33,144 nucleotides of DNA from a virus. The notes under the pieces were generated by a model. That model saw nothing but the letters and a program-made list of their open reading frames with translations, was not told the DNA's origin and did not search any database. The stretch covers positions 1 to 33,144 of IMG/VR virus record IMGVR_UViG_3300042544_000731, one strand, 5' to 3'. Positions 1-9,810 of this stretch are shown one piece after another (the stretch's first letter is position 1; the number at the start of each line of letters is the position of its first letter). A program made the position numbers and the translations under genes.

Positions 1-75
1 CGACAAGAGCTGCGTGACATCACGGCACAATCCGGTTATCCTACAGAAATCATCTGGCCAACTCCACCGCAATAA
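1..75 (+). CDS. C-terminal end of an unidentified late protein (partial)
   Basis: The first frame is open from the window edge to a TAA at 73-75 and gives 24 residues ending IIWPTPPQ. It runs in the same direction as, and 14 bases ahead of, the acetyltransferase gene, so it is probably the end of the preceding late gene. The tail is too short to recognise a family. The other two plus frames are less convincing because they do not stop at a sensible distance from the next start. Most of the gene lies outside the window. Confidence 0.5.
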   Translation, partial: RQELRDITAQSGYPTEIIWPTPPQ

Positions 76-89
76 GACATAATACGCAC

Positions 90-506
90 ATGGCAGAACT
101 TGTCTTTGACCAGAAAGATCGTATTGGCGCTTGGGTTGCTGAGCGTGTCGGTCAGAACGCAGACTGGGGAAGTTTCTATGCGCTCGGTGTCATGCAGGGT
201 GACGAGGTTCTAGCCGGAGTAGTCATAAACAACTACAATGGATCAAACGCTACATGTCATATAGCCATCGCACGGCAGACGAAGCAAATCATTCCCCTCT
301 TCGAGCATGTGTGCAACTATGCATTTAACCACTGCCAGTTAAAAAGACTCACTGGTATGGTGCCCACAAATGAACCACATATCATAGAATTCGATAAGCA
401 TCTTGGGTTTGAAGAAGAGTTTGTAATGAAAGACGGCGCTCCCGGCGCTGATATGCAGATTTTGGTAATGCGGCCTGACACCTGTCGTTGGCTGCGCAAG
501 GAGTAA
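90..506 (+). CDS. GNAT-type N-acetyltransferase-like protein
   Basis: This 138-residue protein looks like a single GNAT fold: an N-terminal GVMQGDEVLAGVVINNY strand pair, a central strand with a basic segment (AIARQTKQIIPLFEHVCNYAF) leading into the cofactor-binding helix, then LKRLTGMVPTNEPHIIEFDKHLGF, the usual end-of-domain pattern in which the helix before LGF contacts the acyl group. GNAT enzymes move an acetyl group from acetyl-CoA to an amine. Comparable genes sit among late genes of many podoviruses, where the substrate is unknown. The ribosome binding site is weak. It lies just before the virion protein gene, suggesting co-transcription. Family assignment is fairly secure; the substrate is not known. 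Confidence 0.75.
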   Translation: MAELVFDQKDRIGAWVAERVGQNADWGSFYALGVMQGDEVLAGVVINNYNGSNATCHIAIARQTKQIIPLFEHVCNYAFNHCQLKRLTGMVPTNEPHIIEFDKHLGFEEEFVMKDGAPGADMQILVMRPDTCRWLRKE

Positions 507-508
507 AT

Positions 509-1516
509 ATGGGCGGAAAATCGTCAGCACCACCAGACTATTCGGCGATGGCGGCAGCCACGGAACGCGGTATTGCTACTGCAGAGCGTCTTGGCAATCG
601 TCAAATGGACTTTGCACAACGTCAGTATGAGGAAATGAAACCTCTAGCTGAACGAGTCGCTAACCAACAAATGGCTGCTCAAGAAGAACTGATGCGACAG
701 GGGCGCGATTACTACGACTACCAGAGGCAAACGTTCCGACCGTTGGAGCAAGGTCTTGTTGCGCAAGCGCAACAGTACAACACCGAAGGTAACCGAGCCC
801 AGCTTGCTGCTCAGGCTTCTGCTGATGCAGCTAACGCATTCCAATCTGCTCAAGGTGTTACGTCTCGAGACATGGCTCGTCGTGGTATCAACGCTTCGTC
901 TGGCGCTGCCCTGATGATGAGAAATCAGAACGCCCTTGGCCTTGCAGGTCTAACCGCCGGTGCAGCTACCAACGCTCGTCGCCAAGCTGAACAAACAGGT
1001 TTTGCTCGTAGCCTAGATGTTACTGGCTTAGGCCGAGGTCTCGCAGGTGCTTCTCTCGGTGCTTATGGTGGCGCTTCTGGGGCTGGTACTGCGGGTCTTG
1101 GCTCAGCAATGTCTGCCGGTAATCAGCGTAGTGCCGCGTTTGGCCAAGGTGCTGGCTATTCTCTGGCTGGAGCTCAGATGGGTCTCACAGGCCAAGGCAA
1201 CATCCTCAACGCGCAGACAAGCGCATACAACACCGGCGTTAATGCGCAAGGTCAAATGTATGGCTCCATTCTGGGCGCAGGCGCTGCGTACTTCTCTGAC
1301 CGACGCCTCAAAGAAAACATTGAGAACGTTGGTCGTGATGAGCGCACCATGTTGCCGCTTTATGAGTTTGAGTACATCGGTGGAACCGGCAAACGCTTCT
1401 TGGGCGTGATGGCCGACGACGTTGAGAAACGTTACCCTGAGATGGTGTTCACAATGCCCGACGGCTACAAAGCAGTTAACTACGCCGGTCTCGGCATCGA
1501 AATGTTGGAGGTTTGA
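509..1516 (+). CDS. virion protein with C-terminal S74-like chaperone domain
   Basis: This is a 335-residue protein. Residues 1-160 are Ala/Gln/Arg-rich and helical, starting MGGKSSAPPDYSAM, a start typical of podovirus ejection or tail-associated proteins. Residues 165-262 are Gly/Ala-rich and low in complexity. Residues 262-335 resemble the intramolecular chaperone (peptidase S74) domain: SDRRLKENI with Ser263 and Lys268, the residues expected for self-cleavage, then GVMADDVEKRYPEMV. In known S74 proteins this domain helps trimers fold and then cuts itself off. Here it is about 70 residues, shorter than the usual domain. ATG 509 is chosen over an upstream TTG at 488 because AAGGAG lies at 498-503. 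It overlaps no neighbour and is followed by the next gene after one base. Confidence 0.75.
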   Translation: MGGKSSAPPDYSAMAAATERGIATAERLGNRQMDFAQRQYEEMKPLAERVANQQMAAQEELMRQGRDYYDYQRQTFRPLEQGLVAQAQQYNTEGNRAQLAAQASADAANAFQSAQGVTSRDMARRGINASSGAALMMRNQNALGLAGLTAGAATNARRQAEQTGFARSLDVTGLGRGLAGASLGAYGGASGAGTAGLGSAMSAGNQRSAAFGQGAGYSLAGAQMGLTGQGNILNAQTSAYNTGVNAQGQMYGSILGAGAAYFSDRRLKENIENVGRDERTMLPLYEFEYIGGTGKRFLGVMADDVEKRYPEMVFTMPDGYKAVNYAGLGIEMLEV

Positions 1517-1517
1517 T

Positions 1518-3350
1518 ATGGGATGGGCATCAGGTTTACAAGCGGGTCTTCAGTTAGGTAGAGCTTTTAAAGAAGGCCAAGAACGCCGTGCCATGGAGAA
1601 AATCCAAGGCGCTACTGCTAATGAGATACAAGATTACAGTACTGCAGGGACTCAGCAGATTCAAGGCTTGCAAGCCTCTGGTGCTTATGACGTTGAGGCT
1701 GTTCCTGCGGCTCCGGGCCAAGCCCCCACGCTTCGCTACACACCTAAACAAGGTTTGGACTTGCAGGGTGACATGCCCGCTCCAGCAGGAGCGTCTATCG
1801 ACGTAGCTCCTCAGCGACTGACTGAGTTCCTTGGGCAACGCTATGAAGGTGGGCTAACACCGGAGCGTATGGAAACAATCCGCACTCGCGCTATGGCTAA
1901 CGCCATGACTGACCCCATGCGTCGTCAACAGGCTTTACAGAACGTTACTGCTGAAGAACGCGCACAAGCGGCAGAGAAACGTACGCAGCTAGGGTTTGAA
2001 ACCCAGCAAGAAGCCGCTTTACTTACGATTGCAGAACAAAAGCGTCTAAAAAAAGAACGTGATGATGTTGAAACCCGCCAAGCGCAGCTGTCTAAAGATT
2101 GGTCTGACCGCTTGGCTATTAAAGACGCAGACGGTAATGTTACGGGCATGCGTCCTCCCACTAACGAAGACATGATGTGGTCTGCGCAGCGCAATGCACA
2201 GAATCTCGCTGCTGCTGGTAAGACAACAGAGGCTATGGGCGCGTATAGAGACTTTGTGACTACCGCTAAAGCGCAAATCGAGTTGCAAGGTGCGGAGCGT
2301 ACTGATGCTATTCGTATAGCTGCTGATAGAGTCAACAGAGGAGACTTTTCTGGTGCTAAAGATTTCTACGACAAGTTTGTACCAGACGGTGCCAAAGTCA
2401 AAGAATTTAAAGAAAACAAAGACGGCACAATCACCGTCAAACGTGTCGACCTGAACGGCAACGCCTTGCCAGATACCAAAACAACTAGGCAAGAACTTAT
2501 TGAAGGTTTGGTAGCGTTTAATGATCCGTCTAAGCTAATTGATTACGCGCAGAGATCGTTCATGAACAACATTCAGACCGAACAACTTAAGTTGCAAAGA
2601 AGGCAGACCGCAGCTTCAGAAGCCAATGTTAGGATATCGCAAGAAAACTTGCAGCTTACCAAGGAAAGAGAAGACCGTCTGGCTAAACCGATTCAGACTA
2701 TGGTTGACGATCTCAAAGCTGCTGGTCTTGAGGTTAGCCAAGCCGATGTTAGAGCTTTGGCCAAGCTTGACAAACCTGAGAGCGCGGCAGTTAAAGCACA
2801 AGTTGATGCCATTCTTAAAAGTATTGACCCGTTGCAGCCCAAGTCGTTGGAAACTGCACAGGCGAAGATTACCGATGTGTACAAAGGCGTTGCGCTTCAA
2901 GACCGCAACAAAACAATTGTGCAAGGACTCGTTCGTGCCAAAAAAGACGGCAACGAAGAATCTGCCCTTGCTACTTTGCGTGATAACGGAATTGGTGAAG
3001 CCACCATTGCTGGGTTGGCTAAAGAGGCGGGTATTACATACACAGCTCCTACTAAGGCACCGCAACCCGCTGCCGCAGCGAATGTAGCACCAACATCTGG
3101 TATCAACACATCTCGTACTGGTACTGGCGAAACTAATCCCTACGTTACCACTGCAGGGAAGCCAACTGGTTTAACTACTGGAGCGCCATCTGTTGTTTCA
3201 CAGGTACTACCGCAAGTAGCACAAACAGTTGAAAATACTGTAGGAACAACCGCTACAGCAACGCGCTATTTACAGGGTAAAATTTCTCGTAACGAGTCGT
3301 TGACCCCAGCTGAGACTGCAAGGGCACGACAACTCGGCCTTATCAAATAA
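1518..3350 (+). CDS. coiled-coil internal virion protein (ejection-protein-like)
   Basis: This 610-residue protein starts MGWASGLQAGLQLGRAF and continues with long charged Gln/Ala/Arg/Lys helices, including a strongly helical stretch around residues 120-240 and another around 370-450, with an Ala/Pro/Thr-rich linker near residues 520-580. It has no catalytic motif I can recognise. Composition, size and position directly before the giant internal virion protein match the gp15-like ejection proteins of T7-like phages, which form a tube for DNA entry; this is inference from context, not from a motif. The start at 1518 is set by GGAGG at 1507-1511; the reading frame is open further upstream to 1422, but that part overlaps the S74 domain gene and looks unlike protein. 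Confidence 0.7.
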   Translation: MGWASGLQAGLQLGRAFKEGQERRAMEKIQGATANEIQDYSTAGTQQIQGLQASGAYDVEAVPAAPGQAPTLRYTPKQGLDLQGDMPAPAGASIDVAPQRLTEFLGQRYEGGLTPERMETIRTRAMANAMTDPMRRQQALQNVTAEERAQAAEKRTQLGFETQQEAALLTIAEQKRLKKERDDVETRQAQLSKDWSDRLAIKDADGNVTGMRPPTNEDMMWSAQRNAQNLAAAGKTTEAMGAYRDFVTTAKAQIELQGAERTDAIRIAADRVNRGDFSGAKDFYDKFVPDGAKVKEFKENKDGTITVKRVDLNGNALPDTKTTRQELIEGLVAFNDPSKLIDYAQRSFMNNIQTEQLKLQRRQTAASEANVRISQENLQLTKEREDRLAKPIQTMVDDLKAAGLEVSQADVRALAKLDKPESAAVKAQVDAILKSIDPLQPKSLETAQAKITDVYKGVALQDRNKTIVQGLVRAKKDGNEESALATLRDNGIGEATIAGLAKEAGITYTAPTKAPQPAAAANVAPTSGINTSRTGTGETNPYVTTAGKPTGLTTGAPSVVSQVLPQVAQTVENTVGTTATATRYLQGKISRNESLTPAETARARQLGLIK

Positions 3351-3366
3351 TCGCAAGGTACCAAGC

Positions 3367-6300
3367 ATGGACTACTTCAACGGCCTCTTCTCTGACAGCG
3401 AACCTAGGAAAAAGAAGGAACGAGAAGTTGGTACCGCGGGGGCGGCGACCACTAACTACTTCGGTGGTTCAATTCTTCCAGACAGTTACTTTGCTAGCCA
3501 AGCACCCGCAGCTCCGCAGGAGCGAGTGAACACACCCGGCCTGATGTCTGACATCAAACGGGCTTCCGGCCAGTTTATTTCTGGTGCTGGCTCTGCCTTG
3601 CGCGACGTTGGTGCTGAGCAGTTAGGTAGTGGTATTGAGCAGTACGGCACTGGTATTGTCCGTCGTAACCCTAGCGAGATCAGTTCGTTTAGCGATGTCC
3701 TGTCACGTCCGTTCACAACAGCTCGTGAAGCTGTTGGCGAGGTAGCTCCACAAGTCGGTCTTGCTGTTGGCGGCCAAGTTACTGGCCGTCTAGTTGGTGG
3801 CGCGTTGGGTATTCCGTTTGGCCCTGCCGGTATTGCAGTTGGTCAGCAAGTTGGTGGTTTCGTAGGCGGCTTGCTACCTGCCGCTGTCCAGACATACGGC
3901 GGTATCCGTTCTGAGCAACGTGAAAAGGGCATCGATGAAAAAGGCCGCGCCCTTGCAGTCACGATCCCTGCTGCATTGCTTGAGCGTTTTGGCGGTGCGG
4001 AACGAGTTGCGTTAAGGGTTGCTGGAGAAGGCACAGAGTTCTTGGCTCGTGAGGTCGGTTCAAACGCATACAAAGCTGCTGCTAAACAGTTCGCACGAGG
4101 TGGTGTCGAAGAACTTATTACTGAGATTCCTCAGACTGCACTTGAACGTTATGGTGTAACTGGTGAAGCTGCGGACTTAACCAGTGCCGAAGCTATCGAT
4201 CAATACGGTGTAGCTGGTGCTAAAGCATTCTTAGGTGGTGGTGCTATTCGCACTGGTTTGTCTGTTGCTGCAGGTACGCGCCAAGACCCAACCGTTACGA
4301 TTCAACCTGACGGCACTATTACATCTAATCAACCATTGCCCGGTGCCGATGGCGAAGTCGACCTGACTAATCCAAACAACGTCATCACAACTCCTGAAGC
4401 TGCAGCTAAGAAGCTCGCAGAGTTTGACCCCTACGCCACGATCGCAGAACGTGCGGCTGCTGGCCGTCCAATGTCCGCCGAAGAGGCAACGCAGTTCTTG
4501 TCTTCGTCTTTGGCCGCACAGAAAGCTGGTCAAGACTACATCGATCTAATGCAAAGCCGTGAGGAAACCATTGGCCGTATCGGTCAAGTTGGTGAGCAGT
4601 ATCAACGCATGATCGGTCGCCGTGGCGATCAGTTGCTTGGTATCCAAGAAACCGGTGACTTGGCTCGTCCCATAGTGTCACGTCTGCAAGACGAAACTCA
4701 GCAACAAGAAGCTCCATACATTGCCGCAGCTCAGGCTGGTGCAGGTACACAACAACTTCCCGGTATGACACAGGGCGCTGGTACACAGGCTGATTACTCA
4801 CGCATCATGAACCCCGATGTGATGGAGCCTGTTGAGCCACAAGGCTTTGAGCCTCTTGCACGTACTGATCTGCTCCCTGCTCAGCCAGCTCCGTTCAGCA
4901 ACATGCGCTTGGACAGACCGGGCCCTCAAGAGTCGCTTACTGGGCCAACAAGCCAACTTTCTGATCGCCCTGTTACACCTGAGCCTGCCCCCGCTTCTCC
5001 TCTGGGTGGCGTGACCACAGCCGCCCCTTTGCCTCCTGCGCCAGCCGCAGGGGGCGTTTCTTCTACTCCTGCTACGACTACCCAAGATGGCGCTCAAACC
5101 ACTCAAGCCAAGCAAACAAAAACGAAAAAACAAAAAGCACCCATTGCCGTTGGATCAGTCGTAAAGGTTAACGACAAAGAGATCACACTCAGCCAAGAAC
5201 AAGCTGACGCTTGGAACAAGGCTCAGGAAGCTTACGAAAGCAGAGCCCGTCGTGCCCGTGAGATGACTAACTACCAAGAGCGCGAGAGCGCCTTGCGTGG
5301 TGCCGGTATGCAGTTGTCGGCTGAGCGCAGAAAGATTACTGGTGCGTTGACCGCCAAAGAACAGCAAGCTGCTAACCGCGTTGCTGATAGACAAACTGCC
5401 GAGCAGAAAGCTCAAGATGATATGGGCTTGACCGCGGCGCTTCAGACCGCCAACCGCACTAACGTTGCGAACAACCCACTGCAGGCTGGCGTCGAAGGCG
5501 CTGATAAGAAACCTGTACCGGGCAAGACTTCATTAACCGTCAGCTCTCTACGCAACATTCGTGACGCGTTGCTTAACCCCTCCGCAACTGTTGAAGGTAT
5601 CAGTGACAAAGAACAGCAGATTGCTGACGCTGTGCGTGCCTTTGCTAAGTCTTACTACAAGTTCAGCAACGCTGGTGGCAACATGCTTCGTGGCATCCCC
5701 ACAGAACGCGCGATCAAGGGTGAGAACGGCGAAACAATCTATAAGCCAACAAAGCTGGCTAGCCAAACCCCTGCACAGCAACGTGGCCAGATTAAGGCTA
5801 AAACCGGTGCCCGTGTCAGCACTACCCTAGATCAGTTGGGAGAAACTCGGGAAGCTCTTGCTGGTTTGGGCAAAGCAGTAGGGGGTAACGCCAAAGATGT
5901 TGAAGCTATCGTCAAGCTTGTCAAAGATATGGTGCAGCAGAAGTTGCATACCGAAGTCAATGATGAAGGTATGAACGAAGATTTCGGGCAAACGGACGAT
6001 GGTGATGATGGTGTAGCGCAGGCTTTCAAAAAGATGGACACCATGCTGTCGCAAGGTTGGAGAGCTGCCAAGGACAATATGTTCCAAGGCGCATCTGATG
6101 CCGCCTTTGTTCGTCAGACACCAATCCGTAGTTCCAAGGAAGCTACTGCCGCCGCTAGCACTGCAGTAACGCTAGACACACCGCTTGAGATGGCCGCACA
6201 GGGTTATGCCATATTTGGCAAGGGTGAATCTTCAACTGGCCTACTTGGTGTATTGAACTACATCCAAACACATGGCACGCCTTTCGAAAGAACTATTGCC

Positions 6301-9300
6301 AAAGGTGTGTTCGAGTCTTTATACGACAGCGACACCGCGCCTAAGCTTGAGTTTATTACTGAGGGTAAACCCTACTACGATCCTAAGACCAACACAGTCT
6401 ATATCCAACGAGATGCGTCTGCGGCGGTTACATTGCATGAAGCTTTGCACTCAGCCTTGCAATGGTATGTTTACCAGAACCCAGACGCACCAGAAGTGCG
6501 TGCGTTAAAAGCGTCACTAAAACGCGTCGTTAACTTTAAGGGTGAACTGAGCCCTGACGCTAAGCGCGTGCAGGATGTTCTCAAGACGCTAATGAAGGAC
6601 AAGAAGGAACTCGACGCTGTTCTGGAATTGATTTCTTACGGCAACACGCTGAACGACTTCCGTCGCGCACTGGAAGCTATGGACAGCACAGAGGCTCCCA
6701 AGACTTTCTATGATGCGGCTAAGAACGTCTGGCAGGCAATTCTGACCACAGTGCAGAAGCTTGTTGGTGTCCGTCCTTCTGTTGCTGCTGATGTAATTGG
6801 CAACACATTTAAGCTGCTTGAAGCCGCTGGTGCTGGTAAGAAGGGTGCGGCCGTTGGTAATATTCTGAAAGCTGAGGTAGAAACTACAGGCACGCCACAG
6901 AAGAAAGTAACCGCGCTTGACCTCCGTGTGTACAACAAGAAGGTTGCACCTGCGGCCCTGAGCACTAAGTTTATCTTTGATCTAGTTGGCTGGCAACGTG
7001 GCGCTGCAAAAGTAAGTGAACTGTCTACCAAGTTAGCAGACAAAATTCGTAAGGACTTCCCAACTACTGAAAGGTACATCACCTATTTGAACTCTACGTT
7101 TGGTGCAAACGCCCCAACCATTGACGCGATGCGTGATTACAAGGTAGACAAGAATACTGGCTACCAACGCATGGAGCAGCTCGCCAACTTCGTAGAATCA
7201 CGTAGCGCAGAAGAAGCCAACGCATTGTTCGACTACTTAGACGGCAACGAAAAAGCATTGGACAAATTTGCAGATGCGGACAAAATTAAAGAAATCGCGG
7301 ATTCCGTCGCCAAGAGTATGGCGCTGTACATTTCGCAGTTGCCGAAAAAAGACCAAGACTATTTCAAGGGGACTAAGTTCTCTGAATCGTTGCTGTTTGC
7401 AGGTAACACCAATCAAGTTGCTAGCCACACATTCGGTGCACGTAAACTCAGTGAGATTATTGGATTGCAACATCGGTTCGAGGAAACAATCGATGGCTTC
7501 CAACACTGGATGGGCAAAGACGCAAACGGTGACGTCGACATAACTGGCCCGTTCTACCAAGTGTTCGGCCCTAATATTAAAGACCCAGCTGGCCCGCAAG
7601 CGCCACAAGGTTACATGTCGATCAAGGAATTTAATGCTAACGGTAACCCCGTAGGTTTTACTGTTGACCCATCACGTCAGTGGCGCATCTCTGGCAAGAA
7701 GGGTGAAGGCTACAAGTTCACATCCAACATGACTGCCAAGCAGGCTATTCTCGAGAAGAAGGTTACCTCGCTTGGCAACGCTATGCGTAACACCATGGCC
7801 GCGCTTGCAAACAACTACGCGTCACGCAACTTCTCTAAAGCCGCTGCACAGATCGGTTACGAAGACGGCAAGCCAACAGCTCTGAGCGTAGCCTTTACTT
7901 CTGTCGCTGACATCAAGAAAGTGTTCGGAGCCGCACCGGAGGAAAGCCAAATCCTAAATATTTCAAAGGACGAAGCTAGATCACCGCAGATTGCTGACTT
8001 GTATCGTAACTCCAACACATGGGTTCGAATTCCTAGTGTAGATGCTTACGGCGACTTGGCAGGAAAGCTTATGCCCGGCCCTGTGTGGAGTGCTATGACC
8101 GATATGGCGGATCGCAAGCCGCTGGTGTCGTTCCGTGCATACAACGCCCTTATGCGTTGGTTCAAAAAGTCGAAGACTGTTTATAACCCCGGAACCCACA
8201 TTACAAACATCGCATCCAACGTTACGTTGGCGATGATGCATGACATACCTGTCAGCACAATTGGTTCCGCGGCTAAGTTGTTTGCCAAGTACGAGCTTAA
8301 CCCCAAAGACCTGAACAAGACTGAACTGGCAATCATGTCTCAGTTCATGAACTCAGGTGCGATGCTTGGCGACTACTCCAGTGCCGAAGTTAAAGAAGCC
8401 ATCTACAAGGCATGGAGTGAGAACCTTTCACAGCCAACTGATACGTCACTGATGCAACGTCTTAAGATGTTCACAGGTTACGAGAAGTCCAAGGCTGAGA
8501 TGGGCGTCAAACTGGCTGCCAAGTTAGGTAACAAAGCCGACGCCGTTGCTACTGAGTTGTACGCCGCAGAAGACAACGTGTTCCGCCTTGCAGCCTTTAT
8601 GAAGAAGGTCGGCGAACTGCAAGAGAAGAACGGTGAAACCACACCTTCTGATGAGACGTTTAAAAACAGCGGAAACTTTGCTCGTGAGGCATTCCTCGAC
8701 TACGACATTGACTCTAAAGCTGTCCGTCTTGCACGTCAATCATTCCTGCCGTTCGTGTCTTGGTTGTATGCGATTACCCCAGTGATGGGCCGTATTGCAA
8801 TGCACCAGCCTTGGAAGATTGCGAACGTGATGATGGTGTACTACCTCATTGATGCAGCCATGGCTTCCGCCGCCGGTGATGATGACGAGGAACTACGTAA
8901 GAAGGGCCCTGAGTACGTTCGTGAGCGTATGTTTGGAATCGGCCCTTACATGCATATCCGCATTCCATTTATGGGTGATGACAACAACCCTGTGTATTAC
9001 CGCCTTGGTGACTACGTACCTATGGCTTCCGCCGCAAAGGGTTTGCCAAATGGATTCATGGGACAGTCATGGTTCCCCGGCTCGTTGACACCTAGTGGCC
9101 CGCTTATTTCTGCAGTTGCTGGCATGGTTCTTGGTGTAGACCCTTACACAGGCAAGTCGATCCATAAGCCTACAGACTCTGACTGGGACAAGCTAGGTAA
9201 CGTAGGTAAGTTTGCGTACGACATTGTCACACCACCTGCAATAAGTAGTAGGCAGTTGCAGTCAATTAGTGATATTCTTGCTGACAAGACAGGCCCAACT

Positions 9301-9555
9301 GGAACTCCTGTTAGCGACCTTGCAATCGCTCGCACATTCGGTCTTAAGTTGTATGAGTTCAACGTCGATGAAGCGGCGTACTACCGCAGCTTAGAGATTC
9401 GCAAACTGCAACGTGACTATAAAGCCGCAATGACAAAGGCCGCCCGCGATGAGTACCGCAGAGGTTACCCAGACCCCGCAGCGTTGGATAAAGAACTGGG
9501 TGACTTGCGCGAGCGTATGATGGAAGCTATCGACAAAGCGAAAGGGGAAGAGTAA
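3367..9555 (+). CDS. giant polyvalent internal virion protein with HExxH peptidase-like domain
   Basis: This 2062-residue protein has several parts. A Gly/Ala/Val-rich hydrophobic stretch (about 124-180, glycine-zipper-like) could enter membranes. A Pro/Ala/Thr/Lys-rich linker covers about 480-595. Around residue 1024 the motif VTLHEALHSAL gives an HExxH (His1024, Glu1025, His1028), as in zinc peptidases. The C-terminal third includes FLPFVSWLYAIT near 1793 and a probable membrane segment near 1816-1837, resembling the large polyvalent protein-associated regions (LPD38-like) of podovirus internal proteins. In gp16-like proteins such cargo is injected with the DNA and opens a path through the cell wall; here a peptidase could replace the lytic transglycosylase. 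AAGG lies ahead of ATG 3367. Virion role is likely; peptidase activity is untested. Confidence 0.8.
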   Translation: MDYFNGLFSDSEPRKKKEREVGTAGAATTNYFGGSILPDSYFASQAPAAPQERVNTPGLMSDIKRASGQFISGAGSALRDVGAEQLGSGIEQYGTGIVRRNPSEISSFSDVLSRPFTTAREAVGEVAPQVGLAVGGQVTGRLVGGALGIPFGPAGIAVGQQVGGFVGGLLPAAVQTYGGIRSEQREKGIDEKGRALAVTIPAALLERFGGAERVALRVAGEGTEFLAREVGSNAYKAAAKQFARGGVEELITEIPQTALERYGVTGEAADLTSAEAIDQYGVAGAKAFLGGGAIRTGLSVAAGTRQDPTVTIQPDGTITSNQPLPGADGEVDLTNPNNVITTPEAAAKKLAEFDPYATIAERAAAGRPMSAEEATQFLSSSLAAQKAGQDYIDLMQSREETIGRIGQVGEQYQRMIGRRGDQLLGIQETGDLARPIVSRLQDETQQQEAPYIAAAQAGAGTQQLPGMTQGAGTQADYSRIMNPDVMEPVEPQGFEPLARTDLLPAQPAPFSNMRLDRPGPQESLTGPTSQLSDRPVTPEPAPASPLGGVTTAAPLPPAPAAGGVSSTPATTTQDGAQTTQAKQTKTKKQKAPIAVGSVVKVNDKEITLSQEQADAWNKAQEAYESRARRAREMTNYQERESALRGAGMQLSAERRKITGALTAKEQQAANRVADRQTAEQKAQDDMGLTAALQTANRTNVANNPLQAGVEGADKKPVPGKTSLTVSSLRNIRDALLNPSATVEGISDKEQQIADAVRAFAKSYYKFSNAGGNMLRGIPTERAIKGENGETIYKPTKLASQTPAQQRGQIKAKTGARVSTTLDQLGETREALAGLGKAVGGNAKDVEAIVKLVKDMVQQKLHTEVNDEGMNEDFGQTDDGDDGVAQAFKKMDTMLSQGWRAAKDNMFQGASDAAFVRQTPIRSSKEATAAASTAVTLDTPLEMAAQGYAIFGKGESSTGLLGVLNYIQTHGTPFERTIAKGVFESLYDSDTAPKLEFITEGKPYYDPKTNTVYIQRDASAAVTLHEALHSALQWYVYQNPDAPEVRALKASLKRVVNFKGELSPDAKRVQDVLKTLMKDKKELDAVLELISYGNTLNDFRRALEAMDSTEAPKTFYDAAKNVWQAILTTVQKLVGVRPSVAADVIGNTFKLLEAAGAGKKGAAVGNILKAEVETTGTPQKKVTALDLRVYNKKVAPAALSTKFIFDLVGWQRGAAKVSELSTKLADKIRKDFPTTERYITYLNSTFGANAPTIDAMRDYKVDKNTGYQRMEQLANFVESRSAEEANALFDYLDGNEKALDKFADADKIKEIADSVAKSMALYISQLPKKDQDYFKGTKFSESLLFAGNTNQVASHTFGARKLSEIIGLQHRFEETIDGFQHWMGKDANGDVDITGPFYQVFGPNIKDPAGPQAPQGYMSIKEFNANGNPVGFTVDPSRQWRISGKKGEGYKFTSNMTAKQAILEKKVTSLGNAMRNTMAALANNYASRNFSKAAAQIGYEDGKPTALSVAFTSVADIKKVFGAAPEESQILNISKDEARSPQIADLYRNSNTWVRIPSVDAYGDLAGKLMPGPVWSAMTDMADRKPLVSFRAYNALMRWFKKSKTVYNPGTHITNIASNVTLAMMHDIPVSTIGSAAKLFAKYELNPKDLNKTELAIMSQFMNSGAMLGDYSSAEVKEAIYKAWSENLSQPTDTSLMQRLKMFTGYEKSKAEMGVKLAAKLGNKADAVATELYAAEDNVFRLAAFMKKVGELQEKNGETTPSDETFKNSGNFAREAFLDYDIDSKAVRLARQSFLPFVSWLYAITPVMGRIAMHQPWKIANVMMVYYLIDAAMASAAGDDDEELRKKGPEYVRERMFGIGPYMHIRIPFMGDDNNPVYYRLGDYVPMASAAKGLPNGFMGQSWFPGSLTPSGPLISAVAGMVLGVDPYTGKSIHKPTDSDWDKLGNVGKFAYDIVTPPAISSRQLQSISDILADKTGPTGTPVSDLAIARTFGLKLYEFNVDEAAYYRSLEIRKLQRDYKAAMTKAARDEYRRGYPDPAALDKELGDLRERMMEAIDKAKGEE

Positions 9556-9809
9556 TGGCTAAGACACCAGCATGGCAACGTAAAGAGGGCAAGTCCGAAA
9601 AGGGCGGGCTCAATGCTAAGGGGCGTGCCTCTTACAACAAAGCAAACCCCGGCAAGCCGGGACTCAAGGCTCCTCAACCAGAGGGTGGCCCACGTCGTGA
9701 CTCGTTCTGTGCCCGCATGGAGGGTATGAAGAAAAAGCTCACAAGCGAGAAGACGGCTAAAGACCCGAACTCCCGCATCAATAAATCACTGCGTGCATGG
9801 AACTGCTGA
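9555..9809 (+). CDS. small basic phage protein (DUF6321-like)
   Basis: This 84-residue protein is rich in Lys, Arg and Gly. It begins MAKTPAWQRKEGKSEKGGLN followed by AKGRASYNKANPGKPGLKAPQP and contains two late cysteines (SFCARM and the C-terminal Cys). The pattern matches, from memory, a phage family of unknown function listed as DUF6321. It is translationally coupled to the giant virion protein: TAATG shares one base. The strong positive charge suggests contact with nucleic acid or packaging with DNA, which is inference only. Confidence 0.7.
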   Translation: MAKTPAWQRKEGKSEKGGLNAKGRASYNKANPGKPGLKAPQPEGGPRRDSFCARMEGMKKKLTSEKTAKDPNSRINKSLRAWNC

Positions 9810-9810
9810 C

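Noticed and set aside
488-508. Upstream TTG start for the S74 protein
   Set aside because: AAGGAG at 498-503 fits ATG 509, and the extra seven residues overlap the acetyltransferase end.
1925-2492. Minus-strand open frames within the coiled-coil virion gene
   Set aside because: They oppose a gene with a strong start and family-like composition; the translated products are Cys/Ser/Arg-rich noise.
3135-3147. TAATCCC half-site in the coiled-coil virion gene
   Set aside because: Only one arm is present and the second arm is absent, so it is not counted as a copy of the palindrome.
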